Under the pieces are notes generated by a model. That model did not search any database and was not told where the DNA came from. It worked only from the letters and a program-made list of their open reading frames with translations. Positions 15,701-22,981 of a stretch of DNA of 64,000 nucleotides are shown piece after piece. Origin of the DNA: GCA-016699445 sp964555055 (GTDB lineage: Bacteria > UBA10199 > JACPAL01 > GCA-016699445); NCBI GenBank assembly GCA_964555055.1, contig CAZKQW010000001.1, forward strand, positions 310,001 through 374,000. The letters are read 5' to 3'. A program made the translations under genes and the position numbers. Position 1 is the stretch's first letter; each line of letters starts with the position of its first letter.

Positions 15701-16801
15701 AGCGAACTTTCCTCCCACGAAGGGAATATAACGGCTATCCACGTCCGCGAGACGGTAGAAAAGACGGACAGGATCGGTCACAGGCACCGGATCACCTCCG
15801 GCACTTTCCACACGACGGCCGGTAGGAACCGTTTCCATTTTTTTCAATCTCTGTTTCCTTTCCCAAAGGAATGCCTTGATACCGTGAAAATCAGCCGGAT
15901 CGGCGAACTGTTGGACGCGGTCAACAGCTTGATTAAGGAATTCGAGTTCCCGCAGTTGAAATTGGACCTCCAAACGAACGTCGTCCGATTGCGACGCAGC
16001 TGCTTGAAGGTAGAGCAGAAGGCGTTGAGCCTCCCTTTCCACCTCTTTCTTAAGAGTATCTCCATCCGCGATAAGCTCCGATAGGCGGGACGCGGTGGTA
16101 TCATAAGCCGCGCTTCCCCAGAGCACTTCTTCCAAATAAAACTGGGCTTTCGTCGTGGGGTTAAATCGACCCCAATCACCCGCTTTAATCACGAAAATAC
16201 CGCCACGTTCCTCAGAACCACAGACCCGCAGTAGATCTCCTTCTTCGATTCTAATTCTCATGGCACCCTCGCCCATGACCAATTCCAATTCATCTTCGTC
16301 CGCTAGACGATTTTTTTTGATCGTCGCCCCCTCCAAAATAACCGCATGCTTACCGAGCTCTCGTGCGGTAATGGCCGCATGGCTGAGAGGACCACCCTTA
16401 ATGGTTACGATTCCTCCCGCTTTCTTCATAGCTACCCAATCTTCTCCGGGCTGGGTCAATTCTCGAATTAAGATATCCCCTTCCTCCACGTTTCTAGAGT
16501 AAAACCTAGCCCGGCCGGTCACCCAACGGCCAGAGCCACGCGATACCCCCAAACCGGAAATGGGAATCCCTAAAGGTTTCCAGGGCGCGAAAGCTTCCAC
16601 TTGGAAAGTCTGATAATGCCAGATGCCTAACGAACCACGCCACTCACCTTGTCTTTCTTCAGATAAAATTCGGGCTGTTTCTAAAAAATTGGGGGGAGAA
16701 ACAGGCGAAATAGGTTGGGTGAGGGAAGAATTCGGGCCGGCACCTGCCCAAAGGGATGAAAAGCCATTGGAGGGATGATTGAATAACGTAAATGAACTCA
16801 T
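12794..16801 (-). CDS. Giant fusion: phosphohistidine swivel domain, dikinase ATP-grasp, LMW phosphatase, unknown C-terminal half
   Basis: A 1335-residue protein. Domains in order: Ser/Pro-rich lead (1-45); PEP-utiliser-type mobile domain with GGPLSHAAITARELG at 137-150 and candidate phospho-histidine His141; PPDK/PEP-synthase-like ATP-grasp about 361-667, with VGGKFARLG, AVRSSGILEDATSGAYAG, QEMIKGRVSGVAFSRDP and a closing LQVRPVTT; low-molecular-weight tyrosine phosphatase domain about 692-850 with P-loop CHGNRHRS (Cys699, Arg705) and general-acid Asp824 in EDPSG; then about 485 residues of unrecognised, mostly helical sequence. No PEP-binding TIM barrel is present, so it is not PEP synthase. 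His-before-ATP-grasp order is that of glucan, water dikinases. The start is ATG 16801; an in-frame ATG at 16933 adds 44 residues from AT-rich, apparently non-coding sequence. The substrate is unknown. Confidence 0.8.
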   Translation of the reverse strand: MSSFTLFNHPSNGFSSLWAGAGPNSSLTQPISPVSPPNFLETARILSEERQGEWRGSLGIWHYQTFQVEAFAPWKPLGIPISGLGVSRGSGRWVTGRARFYSRNVEEGDILIRELTQPGEDWVAMKKAGGIVTIKGGPLSHAAITARELGKHAVILEGATIKKNRLADEDELELVMGEGAMRIRIEEGDLLRVCGSEERGGIFVIKAGDWGRFNPTTKAQFYLEEVLWGSAAYDTTASRLSELIADGDTLKKEVEREAQRLLLYLQAAASQSDDVRLEVQFQLRELEFLNQAVDRVQQFADPADFHGIKAFLWERKQRLKKMETVPTGRRVESAGGDPVPVTDPVRLFYRLADVDSRYIPFVGGKFARLGDVAKMEGLAARTPKGIGLSASAFEKFLEVSGIRADFDAIQSRIDKALETAEVDSGLVEAACLEMQFLLTHAVAPERFQAEIQAAVEINEISYVPVAVRSSGILEDATSGAYAGMAKTYLNCIFNTPKELFNVLQRVWASFWEPAGVLYRYERHGGLGAPKVAVTIQEMIKGRVSGVAFSRDPLRQDASIMVTAGYGLGEGIVTGQVPSDIYRIDTNGNVQSRSVEKNQHVVALEYGGTELRPIEHEDTLKPCLTRDQVLEVAAVVERLKSFYGFDVDMEFTFSERDLHVLQVRPVTTSVLPSRSNHDDPIERATRLLKESEKPTFYFVCHGNRHRSALMHILMKNALYEEGLEGDVEVHSGGFTFEPDDMDPMIVSLCMEAGVHLRVIDEFTPSSLYRDLDEKNGGITPTLVLVAEQGMSLEVATKFPHLKDRIFAFNELAQDAFPGLGLDIEDPSGIDGARGALIGIQRGVTQDLMPMVRAVITSRKVAYEFSAAGVKTGSTVHLPAPAPLSKKDPGFKTLLSDYPDLHESFKAHGWGDTERDELLEIIWNAITGDTDYKMEPLPGALEDLANTGWPLLQQQRVLKFLVHLYGNQFFVALEDVELALLDKVDRVMASLSLKNTEKQSILKHLKNCTRPDHLRRVRDSFVKRHRFGGLALLRDHLGIELASNLTQVRALMSRLVAFENFKTADELELLGPLGVEIVIPPERLKAESDKRTHRVVRELNREKKILFEEITEFYLIQAIKKDLLQASRRKLSPELRGQAEVMRAAFVAREARIFSWIREYLIYAVHGELNHMQDHASSPLVGHVDIFLSGREGMVLDVETFMELATEEEIRLFFLGATQRFSQEEWGNKNEDDAGGPRWSAIAEMGLKMWEARSPDVNLIDLAFHLEHNNQMAFDKLPREIVMDKKDTLLLDLKRDVRNIDELYEVVEPRLPIDTKGRIQAWMRTLRDIQEYIPRQL

Positions 16802-16914
16802 TACCTGATATCTTCGGCTAAGGGATGAAAATGTTGCTAACGAATAGCTCTCTAAAACCCCTATTATAAAATTAAGGGTTATTTTAAAACTCTGGAATTC
16901 TCGGGGTTTAAATT

Positions 16915-16942
16915 TGACATCAAATGATGCCATATGATGTCA
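16915..16942. promoter_or_regulatory. Operator-like inverted repeat and -35 box of the first vapBC
   Basis: Perfect 8-bp arms TGACATCA / TGATGTCA separated by 12 bases, whose centre also contains ATGATG...ATATGATG half-sites. The left arm overlaps a consensus -35 TTGACA (16914-16919). The repeat ends eight bases before the vapB ATG at 16950. This is the usual arrangement for autorepression by an RHH antitoxin with its PIN toxin. Confidence 0.7.
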
Positions 16943-16949
16943 TGATAAG

Positions 16950-17228
16950 ATGAAAGCTCTTTCCTTAAGACTAGATGACCGCCTCAGTCGGCAGTTCGAC
17001 GCCGCTTGCCGGCGGTTGGGTTATAAGAAAAACACCCTCTTAACGCGCATGATAACGGCTTTCGTCCAACACAAACAGAACCTGACTTCCGCAAAAGGGA
17101 AGAAGCAGACGACAAAGCCAGATCCTTTTTTAAATGTGATCGGCATCATTTCCGAACACCCTGCATCCAAAGACGAGTCTTTTTCCTTATCCGAAAAGGA
17201 GATCGATCAAATCGTATACGAGCTGTGA
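16950..17228 (+). CDS. Ribbon-helix-helix antitoxin (VapB-type)
   Basis: A 92-residue protein. Residues 1-45 (KALSLRLDD, then helices with KKNTLLTRMITAF) fit a ribbon-helix-helix DNA-binding domain. A basic linker and a C-terminal tail (SLSEKEIDQIVYEL) follow, which would wrap the toxin. It directly precedes a PIN-domain gene, with the toxin GTG overlapping its stop. No Shine-Dalgarno is seen before the ATG and an operator palindrome sits immediately upstream, so the mRNA leader is short or absent. Confidence 0.85.
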   Translation: MKALSLRLDDRLSRQFDAACRRLGYKKNTLLTRMITAFVQHKQNLTSAKGKKQTTKPDPFLNVIGIISEHPASKDESFSLSEKEIDQIVYEL

Positions 17229-17653
17229 AATCGATTTTAGTGGATAGTTGGGGCTGGATCACATTGGCCAAAGCGACGGAGCCCCATCATAAGACGATTT
17301 CGGAGTATTACAAAAAGTCGTGTCGGGATTTCCGGATGGTGACGTCCGATTATATTTTGGATGAGGTCGTCACGTTTCTCTTCGCCAAAACACCGAAACC
17401 TTTAGCCCCGACATTTCTCAAAGGCCTTTGGGAAAGCGTGCAAGCGGGCCATATTCAACTGGAAACGATTTCTCGACCGCGTTTCGAGTCCGCTTGGAAG
17501 ATGAGGATGAAGCACTATGACCATGAGGATATTTCCTTTACCGACTTCACTTCTTTCGTCCTCATGAAAGAAATGAAGATTCAAAAAGTCATCACGAACG
17601 ATCATCATTTTGAAAAGCTCAACTTAGGATTTTCGAGAGTGCCCTTATTATAA
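17225..17653 (+). CDS. PIN-domain ribonuclease toxin (VapC-type)
   Basis: A 142-residue PIN protein. Acidic active-site residues are visible: Asp7 in ILVDSWGW, a glutamate in LDEVVTFL, the aspartate of ISFTDFTSF and the last one in VITNDHHF. The SFTD...SFVLMKEM segment is typical of a large VapC subgroup. It begins with GTG overlapping the antitoxin stop (GTGA), so it depends on upstream translation. VapC proteins usually cut initiator tRNA or rRNA; the target here is unknown. It ends three bases before rsmA. Confidence 0.88.
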   Translation: MKSILVDSWGWITLAKATEPHHKTISEYYKKSCRDFRMVTSDYILDEVVTFLFAKTPKPLAPTFLKGLWESVQAGHIQLETISRPRFESAWKMRMKHYDHEDISFTDFTSFVLMKEMKIQKVITNDHHFEKLNLGFSRVPLL

Positions 17654-17655
17654 AA

Positions 17656-18474
17656 ATGACCCTTCCAGCCAAAAAATCCCTCGGCCAGCATTTTTTGCAC
17701 CATCCGGCGACTTTGGAAAAAATCGTTTCGCTCGCGGGAGTATCCTCGGAAGACTCGATCCTGGAAATCGGCCCTGGGCCGGGAGGGCTTACCCAAAAAC
17801 TCGTCGAAAGGGCCAAGGACGTAATCGCCATCGAGAAGGACTCTCGGTTCGCCCAAGCCTTGCGTGAAAAATACGCAGGCCACTCCCATTTTCAAATGAT
17901 CGAAGCCGACGTCCTAAAGGTGGATTTTTCCCGAATCCTCACGGGACGGTCCTATAAAGTCGTCGCCAATCTCCCATACAATATCGCCACGGAAATCATC
18001 TTTCGACTCTTGGACTATCGAGACCGCATCCCGGAGATGTACTTGATGGTGCAGAAGGAAGTCGCGGACCGTCTCGTGGCGACGCCGGAGCAGAGGAAGG
18101 ACTATGGGGTATTGAGCTTGATGACCCAGATTTATTCGCGCAATCGAATCGTCATGAAACTCCCGCCCGGAGCTTTCGCGCCCCCGCCGAAAGTGGATTC
18201 GGCCATCGTCCGTTTCGAAGTCTCTCCTACGACACGTTACCCTCTCGAAGACTTCGCTTTCTTCAAGAAGATCGTCCAAGCCGTCTTCTCGCAACGCCGC
18301 AAGAAGATGATCAACCCCCTCCGCTCCCTCTTGGATAAAATCCCGTTGGACTTCTTAGAAGAAGCCTTCCGCGAAACGGGGATTTCGCCCGATTCCCGAC
18401 CCGAGGAAGTCCCCTTGGAATCCTTTTGCCGTCTCGCCAACCGCCTCAATTTACGTTTCTATTTTAATAGATGA
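17656..18474 (+). CDS. rsmA: 16S rRNA A1518/A1519 dimethyltransferase
   Basis: Dimethylates two adjacent adenines near the 3' end of 16S rRNA (KsgA). 272 residues, usual size. It begins KKSLGQHFL; SAM motif I LEIGPGPGGLT; acidic IAIEKD; ADVLKVD; catalytic motif IV NLPYN; PPPKVDSAIV in the RNA-binding C-terminal part. ATG 17656 lies three bases after the vapC stop and has only a weak ribosome site, so some translation may be coupled to vapC. Head of a tight plus-strand run of biosynthetic genes. Confidence 0.95.
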   Translation: MTLPAKKSLGQHFLHHPATLEKIVSLAGVSSEDSILEIGPGPGGLTQKLVERAKDVIAIEKDSRFAQALREKYAGHSHFQMIEADVLKVDFSRILTGRSYKVVANLPYNIATEIIFRLLDYRDRIPEMYLMVQKEVADRLVATPEQRKDYGVLSLMTQIYSRNRIVMKLPPGAFAPPPKVDSAIVRFEVSPTTRYPLEDFAFFKKIVQAVFSQRRKKMINPLRSLLDKIPLDFLEEAFRETGISPDSRPEEVPLESFCRLANRLNLRFYFNR

Positions 18475-18507
18475 CAGCGTAAAACTCTTTTGCTTAGTGT
18501 CGTCGCC

Positions 18508-19155
18508 ATGTCCCTTCCGCGCTACATCGCCATCGAAGGGCCCATCGGGGCCGGGAAGACGTCCTTATCCACGCGGCTCGCCGAGGACCTGCAGGCGCGG
18601 TTGGTCCTCGAGCGCCTCGACGACAACCCTTTCCTCGCCTCCTTCTACCAAGACCGGCGGAAGCACGCTCTCAAGACCCAGATCCTCTTCCTCATCAGCC
18701 GCTACCAGCAACAGCGCGAGCTCGTGCAACATGATCTTTTTTCCCAGATGATCGTCTGCGATTACCTCTTCGCGAAGGACCGCATCTTCGCGGCGTTGAA
18801 TCTCTCCAAGGACGAACAGTTCATCTACGAGAAGATGTACTCCCTCCTCGACACCCAGCTCCCGAAGCCTGATCTCGTCGTATATTTACAAGCGTCCCTC
18901 GACGTCTTGAAGAAGCACATCAAGAAGCGCGGCCTCGATTACGAGAAGAACATCGACATGGAGTACATCGAACAGCTGTCGGAAGCCTACAACCGCTTCT
19001 TCTTCACCTACACCGACATCCCCGTCTTGACCGTGAACGTCACTGACATCGACTTCGTCAATAACACGGAAGATTACGCCAACCTCGTCCGGGAGATCCT
19101 GGCCTTCTCGAAGCGGGGACGTGGAAGCACGCGCTTCGTGGGGCTAGGCAAATGA
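18508..19155 (+). CDS. Deoxynucleoside kinase
   Basis: Salvage kinase of the dCK/dGK family, 215 residues. Walker A GPIGAGKTSL; ERLDDNPFLASFY, which matches the usual glutamate and NPF segment; QRELVQHDLF; VCDYLFAKDRIFA (substrate-contacting DR motif form); and a lid region KKRGLDYEKNIDMEYI. The ATG at 18508 is preferred over an upstream TTG at 18490 because the family N-terminus begins there. The stop overlaps the panB start. The specificity (dA, dG, dC or dT) is not predicted. Confidence 0.87.
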   Translation: MSLPRYIAIEGPIGAGKTSLSTRLAEDLQARLVLERLDDNPFLASFYQDRRKHALKTQILFLISRYQQQRELVQHDLFSQMIVCDYLFAKDRIFAALNLSKDEQFIYEKMYSLLDTQLPKPDLVVYLQASLDVLKKHIKKRGLDYEKNIDMEYIEQLSEAYNRFFFTYTDIPVLTVNVTDIDFVNNTEDYANLVREILAFSKRGRGSTRFVGLGK

Positions 19156-20012
19156 GCAGCCACGCCGCCCCGAAGAATAATCTCACAATCCCGAAGATCC
19201 AGAAAAAGAAGGCCTTGGGCGAAAAGATCACGATGGTCACCTGCTACGACGCGACCTTCGCGCGTCTCGTCGACCAGGCCGGGATCGACCTGGTATTGGT
19301 CGGGGACTCCTTAGGCATGGTGATCCAAGGCCAAAAGAATACGCTTCCCGTCACCCTTGAGGACATGATCTACCACACCGCAGCCGTATCGCGCGGGCTC
19401 TCGAATCCCGTTATCGTCGCGGACATGCCCTTCATGTCGTACCAGGCCGAGTTCGGCCTCGCCCTCAAGAACGCGGGGACACTCATGAAGAAAGGCCATG
19501 CGCATTCCGTGAAGATCGAAGGCGGACTGGAGATCGCCGAGTTGGCCTACCGCATGTCGCGCGTCGGCATACCCGTCATGGGACACATCGGTCTCGAGCC
19601 TCAAAAAGTCCATGCCTACGGGGGCTTCAAGGTCCGCGGCAAAGCCCTCTCCGAAGAGCGCAAGCTCGTGAAGGACGCAAAGGCTCTTGAGGACGCGGGT
19701 TGCTGGTCGCTCGTGATCGAAGGCGTCCCCAGCGAAGTCGCGGAGAAAATCACCCAGTCCGTTTCCATCCCGACCATTGGGATCGGGTCCGGGCCGGATT
19801 GTGACGGGCAAGTCTTGGTCCTCTACGATCTTTTAGGCCTCGACCCGAGTTTCAAGCCGAAGTTCGTCAAACGCTACGCCGATTTGGCTACGGCCACGAC
19901 GGAGGCCCTGCGCGCCTATGTCGACGAGGTGAAGACGAAACGCTTCCCGGCGGAGGAGCACCAATTCCACCGTCTTTCCCTCGTCACGCCCTTGAAGAAG
20001 AAACTCTCATGA
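19152..20012 (+). CDS. panB: 3-methyl-2-oxobutanoate hydroxymethyltransferase
   Basis: Makes ketopantoate from alpha-ketoisovalerate and methylene-THF, the first step to pantothenate and CoA. 286 residues. Signatures: MVTCYDATFARLVDQAG, LVLVGDSLGMV (metal-binding Asp), ADMPFMSYQ, KIEGG, VMGHIGLEPQ and IGIGSGPDCDGQVLV. It begins within the stop of the kinase gene (ATGA) and its own stop overlaps panC (ATGA), so three successive genes are coupled. Complete gene; no unusual features. Confidence 0.96.
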   Translation: MSSHAAPKNNLTIPKIQKKKALGEKITMVTCYDATFARLVDQAGIDLVLVGDSLGMVIQGQKNTLPVTLEDMIYHTAAVSRGLSNPVIVADMPFMSYQAEFGLALKNAGTLMKKGHAHSVKIEGGLEIAELAYRMSRVGIPVMGHIGLEPQKVHAYGGFKVRGKALSEERKLVKDAKALEDAGCWSLVIEGVPSEVAEKITQSVSIPTIGIGSGPDCDGQVLVLYDLLGLDPSFKPKFVKRYADLATATTEALRAYVDEVKTKRFPAEEHQFHRLSLVTPLKKKLS

Positions 20013-20842
20013 TCGTGCTCGCCAGCCGCGCCGAGTTGGACGCCTGGAGGGACCGTGTGACAACCTCTCTCGCCTTCGTCCCGACCATGGGAGCCTTGCA
20101 CGAAGGCCATGCGTCTTTGTTCCGCGAAGCGAGACGGCATGGAGGCACGGTAATCGTCAGCATCTTCGTCAACCCCACCCAGTTCAACGACCCCAAGGAT
20201 TTTGAAAAATACCCGCGCACCTTCGACGCCGACCTCGAAACATGCCGGGCCGCCGGCGTCGACGCCGTGTTCGCGCCGACGGTCGCGGACATGTATCCAG
20301 CAGGCGCATCCGACCCGTCGATCCCCCTGCCCGCCGTCGCCCTTCCGTTGGAAGGGGCTTTAAGGCCCGGCCATTTCGAAGGCGTCGTGACGGTGGTCGC
20401 CAAACTCTTCCGGCTCGTGCGGCCTACGGCGGCGCTTTTCGGCTTGAAGGATTACCAGCAAGTCCGGGTCATCCAAGAGATGACGCGGAAGCAACGGCTT
20501 CCCGTGACGATCATCCCCTGCCCCATCGTTCGCTCCACGGAAGGACTCGCCTTGAGCTCGCGCAACGCCCGTCTCTCGCCAGAAGGACTCGTCAAGGCCT
20601 TACGGATTTCCGCAGCGCTCCGTCTCGCCCAAAACCTTTTCGCGAACGGCACGAAGGATGCATCTTCTCTCGAAGGCCGGTTACGGGATTTCCTCTCCCA
20701 AGATTCGGCCCTCAAGATAGACGCGGTGGACGTCGTCGACGCGGAAACGCTGCGGACCCCCCGCCCGGGGAAGCCCCTCTTGGTGGCCGTGGCGGTGTTC
20801 GTGGAGGGCGTCCGCTTAATTGACAATTGTCTTCTCGGATGA
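20009..20842 (+). CDS. panC: Pantothenate synthetase
   Basis: Condenses pantoate with beta-alanine using ATP. 277 residues. Signatures: FVPTMGALHEGHASL (HIGH-type nucleotide motif), IFVNPTQFN, DFEKYPRT, GHFEGVVTVVAKLF, GLKDYQQ and a segment with LSSRNARLSPE. Together with panB it gives a two-gene pantothenate branch; panD and panE are not in the window. It overlaps panB by four bases and is followed after 22 bases by the amidohydrolase gene. Confidence 0.96.
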   Translation: MIVLASRAELDAWRDRVTTSLAFVPTMGALHEGHASLFREARRHGGTVIVSIFVNPTQFNDPKDFEKYPRTFDADLETCRAAGVDAVFAPTVADMYPAGASDPSIPLPAVALPLEGALRPGHFEGVVTVVAKLFRLVRPTAALFGLKDYQQVRVIQEMTRKQRLPVTIIPCPIVRSTEGLALSSRNARLSPEGLVKALRISAALRLAQNLFANGTKDASSLEGRLRDFLSQDSALKIDAVDVVDAETLRTPRPGKPLLVAVAVFVEGVRLIDNCLLG

Positions 20843-20864
20843 ATTCAACTAGGCAGGCCCGCTT

Positions 20865-22130
20865 ATGACTTCTTTGAAGGCCTATGCCGCTGATTTCATC
20901 CTCCCGATCACCTCAAAACCGCTCGCTAACGCCGCGATCGTGGTGGAAGGCCGCGAGATCATCGACATCGACGCGAAGGAAGAAATCGTCCAACGCTACC
21001 CGTCGCTCGACCTGGAAGATTGCGGGCAATCCGTCCTCATGCCGGGACTCGTCAACGCCCACACCCATTTAAACCTCCTGTTTTTCGACGCGGGCAACAG
21101 GGACGGCGCGAAGCCGGCCTTCTTTGAATCCCTCATGGGAAGTTGGCTCTTTCAAAAAGGCCAGACCCTCACCGACAGGCGCCAAGCCTTGGAGGAGGGC
21201 CTCCAGCAATTGGCGCGCTCTGGCACCACGACGGCGGGCGACACCGGCCAGTTCTTCGGCCTCGTGCCCCAAGCCATCAACGCGCCCCTGCGCATGGCGC
21301 TTTTTCCCGAAATCCTCACGGGCGGGGACAACCAAATTCAGGAAGCGTACGAGGCGGCGTTCACCCAAGTCGACGAGATCCAGGCGTCGCGCGTGAATAA
21401 GGTCACGGCGGGACTTGCCCCCTACGCGGGCTACACGCTTTCCAAACACCTCCTGAAGATCGTCTCGCAACAAGCCTCACAAACGCCCTTAAAGATCCAT
21501 GCGGCCGAGACGTTTGCCGAGATGCAGTTCTTCTACGAGTCGTCGGGGGAAATCGCGGAAAAACTCTTCCCCCAGATGGGTTGGGCCGATCACCTCCCCC
21601 CTCCCCATCGGAAAACGCCCGTCCAATACCTCCATTCGATCGGCGTCTTGGATGCGGCTCCGGCTTTGATCGGCGGCAACCAGCTTTCCGAGACCGATCT
21701 GGAGCTCATCGCGAAGACCCGGACGAAGATCATCCATTCGCCGCGCTACAACGCCCACTTTAACCTCGGCAAACCTCCCCTAAAAAAACTCCGGGAACTC
21801 GGAGTCCCCGTCGCCCTAGGCACGAACGCCTTGGCTTCGCTGTATTCCCTCTCCCTCTGGGACGAAATGAGGTTCCTCAAGGACCGTTCCCCGGAGAACG
21901 ACGCCCCGACACCGAAGGACATCCTAGAGATGGCGACGATCGAGGGAGCCAAAGCCTTGAGCCTGGATCGTAAGATCGGTTCATTGGAGAAGGGAAAGGA
22001 CGCCGACTTCATCGTCGTCCACATTCCGAAGGACATGGCGGCCGGCGACTTGGCGACCTGGCTCATCGATCATGTCACCGCCCGGGAGATCACCTCCGTG
22101 TTCGTCGAAGGGAAGAAAGTAAAGCTCTAA
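20865..22130 (+). CDS. Amidohydrolase-family protein with altered metal ligands
   Basis: A 421-residue member of the TIM-barrel amidohydrolases, nearest in look to the chlorohydrolase/SAH- and aminofutalosine-deaminase group. The first metal motif NAHTHLN (His66, His68) and the third-strand histidine KIHAAE (His212) are present. The position of the next histidine (LxHGxxL in relatives) reads IGGNQL at 269-274, and the strand-8 aspartate (GTDxxAS) reads GTNALAS with Asn321. Loss of both would weaken or change catalysis. IHSPRYNAHF and LSLWDEMRF are otherwise conserved. The smpB ATG overlaps its stop at 22130. The substrate is unknown; it may act as a paralogue with a changed reaction. Confidence 0.78.
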   Translation: MTSLKAYAADFILPITSKPLANAAIVVEGREIIDIDAKEEIVQRYPSLDLEDCGQSVLMPGLVNAHTHLNLLFFDAGNRDGAKPAFFESLMGSWLFQKGQTLTDRRQALEEGLQQLARSGTTTAGDTGQFFGLVPQAINAPLRMALFPEILTGGDNQIQEAYEAAFTQVDEIQASRVNKVTAGLAPYAGYTLSKHLLKIVSQQASQTPLKIHAAETFAEMQFFYESSGEIAEKLFPQMGWADHLPPPHRKTPVQYLHSIGVLDAAPALIGGNQLSETDLELIAKTRTKIIHSPRYNAHFNLGKPPLKKLRELGVPVALGTNALASLYSLSLWDEMRFLKDRSPENDAPTPKDILEMATIEGAKALSLDRKIGSLEKGKDADFIVVHIPKDMAAGDLATWLIDHVTAREITSVFVEGKKVKL

Positions 22131-22591
22131 TGGCTGAGAAAGGCGAAAAGGTCGTTTGCTCCAACCGCCAAGCGGGTTTTCGCTACGAGCTCCTCGACAA
22201 GATCGAAGCGGGCCTGATGCTCGTCGGCAGCGAAGTGAAATCCCTGCGGGACGGCCACGCCCAGCTCACCGACGCTTACGTGACGCACCATCAGGGCGAG
22301 TTCTTCCTCTATAAGGCTCACATTTCGCATTACCCGCCGGCCAACCAATTCAACCACGATCCCACGCGCACGCGGAAACTCCTGCTGCATCACCATCAAA
22401 TCGAGCACCTGATGGGAAAAATCAAAGAGCGCGGCCTCACACTCATTCCCACGAAGATCTACTTTAAGGCCGGAAAAGCGAAATGCGAAATCGCCCTCGC
22501 CCGCGGCAAGAAAACGATCGACAAGAGGGAGACGATCAAAAAAAGGGATCAGAAACGGGAAATTGAGAGGACGTTAAAAAGACACCGATAG
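22130..22591 (+). CDS. smpB: SsrA-binding protein SmpB
   Basis: Partner of tmRNA in rescue of stalled ribosomes. 153 residues with the OB-fold signatures VCSNRQAGFRYEL, GLMLVGSEVKSLRDGHAQL, DAYV, FFLYKAHI, and a basic C-terminal tail with GKKTIDKRETIKKRDQKRE. The gene overlaps the amidohydrolase stop by one base and ends the run that starts at rsmA. No ssrA RNA gene could be recognised in the 138 bases that follow. Confidence 0.95.
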   Translation: MAEKGEKVVCSNRQAGFRYELLDKIEAGLMLVGSEVKSLRDGHAQLTDAYVTHHQGEFFLYKAHISHYPPANQFNHDPTRTRKLLLHHHQIEHLMGKIKERGLTLIPTKIYFKAGKAKCEIALARGKKTIDKRETIKKRDQKREIERTLKRHR

Positions 22592-22660
22592 AATATTATC
22601 GGCATCGAATTAAGCTTACGCCACGTTTGGAAGAGCTACTTTCCATGTCTATGATGCTTT

Positions 22661-22687
22661 GATTCATCACATGATGCATTATGAATC
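22661..22687. repeat. Inverted repeat upstream of the second vapBC
   Basis: Arms GATTCAT (22661-22667) and ATGAATC (22681-22687) with a 13-base spacer containing ATGATGCAT. It lies just upstream of the -35 box of the vapB promoter and is a plausible operator for the antitoxin. Confidence 0.5.
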
Positions 22688-22692
22688 CTATA

Positions 22693-22721
22693 TTGACATC
22701 ATTAAAATAGATTTTTATTAT
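22693..22721 (+). promoter_or_regulatory. Strong sigma-70-type promoter of the second vapBC
   Basis: TTGACA (22693-22698), a 17-base spacer, and TATTAT (22716-22721). Transcription should start near 22728, one or two bases before the ATG at 22730, so the mRNA would be leaderless. The -35 region TTGACATCA is identical to that of the first vapBC promoter. Confidence 0.7.
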
Positions 22722-22729
22722 ATTTGATT

Positions 22730-22981
22730 ATGGATGCCATCACCTTACGTAATTTCCCTCTTAACTTAAGAAAAATGGTCGAGCAAAAAGCCAAGACCGA
22801 GAAACTGAGTCTCAATAAGACCATCTTGAAAATCCTCGAAGCGGCTTTCTTCATCTCTAAAAAGAAAAAAGAATACACGGATCTGGACGAGCTTTTCGGG
22901 GTGATGGACGACCGAGAACATCGGAAGCTATCACAAGCCCTGCAGAAACAACGAAAGATCGACCCCAAACTCTGGTCATGA
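22730..22981 (+). CDS. Ribbon-helix-helix antitoxin (VapB-type)
   Basis: An 83-residue protein. The N-terminus AITLRNFPLNLRKMVEQKA, followed by SLNKTILKILEAAF, fits an RHH/CopG DNA-binding domain; the C-terminal part is charged (TDLDELFGVMDD). The ATG at 22730 is chosen over a TTG six bases earlier because the promoter predicts a transcript start next to it. No Shine-Dalgarno. It overlaps the PIN gene by four bases. Confidence 0.85.
   Translation: MDAITLRNFPLNLRKMVEQKAKTEKLSLNKTILKILEAAFFISKKKKEYTDLDELFGVMDDREHRKLSQALQKQRKIDPKLWS

Noticed and set aside
12794..16801. PEP synthase or rifampicin phosphotransferase
   Set aside because: The PEP-binding barrel is absent and the histidine domain lies before the ATP-grasp; RPH has the reverse order and a rifampicin-binding domain.
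16802..16933. N-terminal extension of the dikinase fusion to ATG 16933
   Set aside because: The 44 added codons come from AT-rich sequence shared with the vapBC promoter region and give no recognisable protein start.
22592..22729. tmRNA gene next to smpB
   Set aside because: Only 138 bases, AT-rich with toxin-antitoxin promoter elements; no tRNA-like ends or tag frame.
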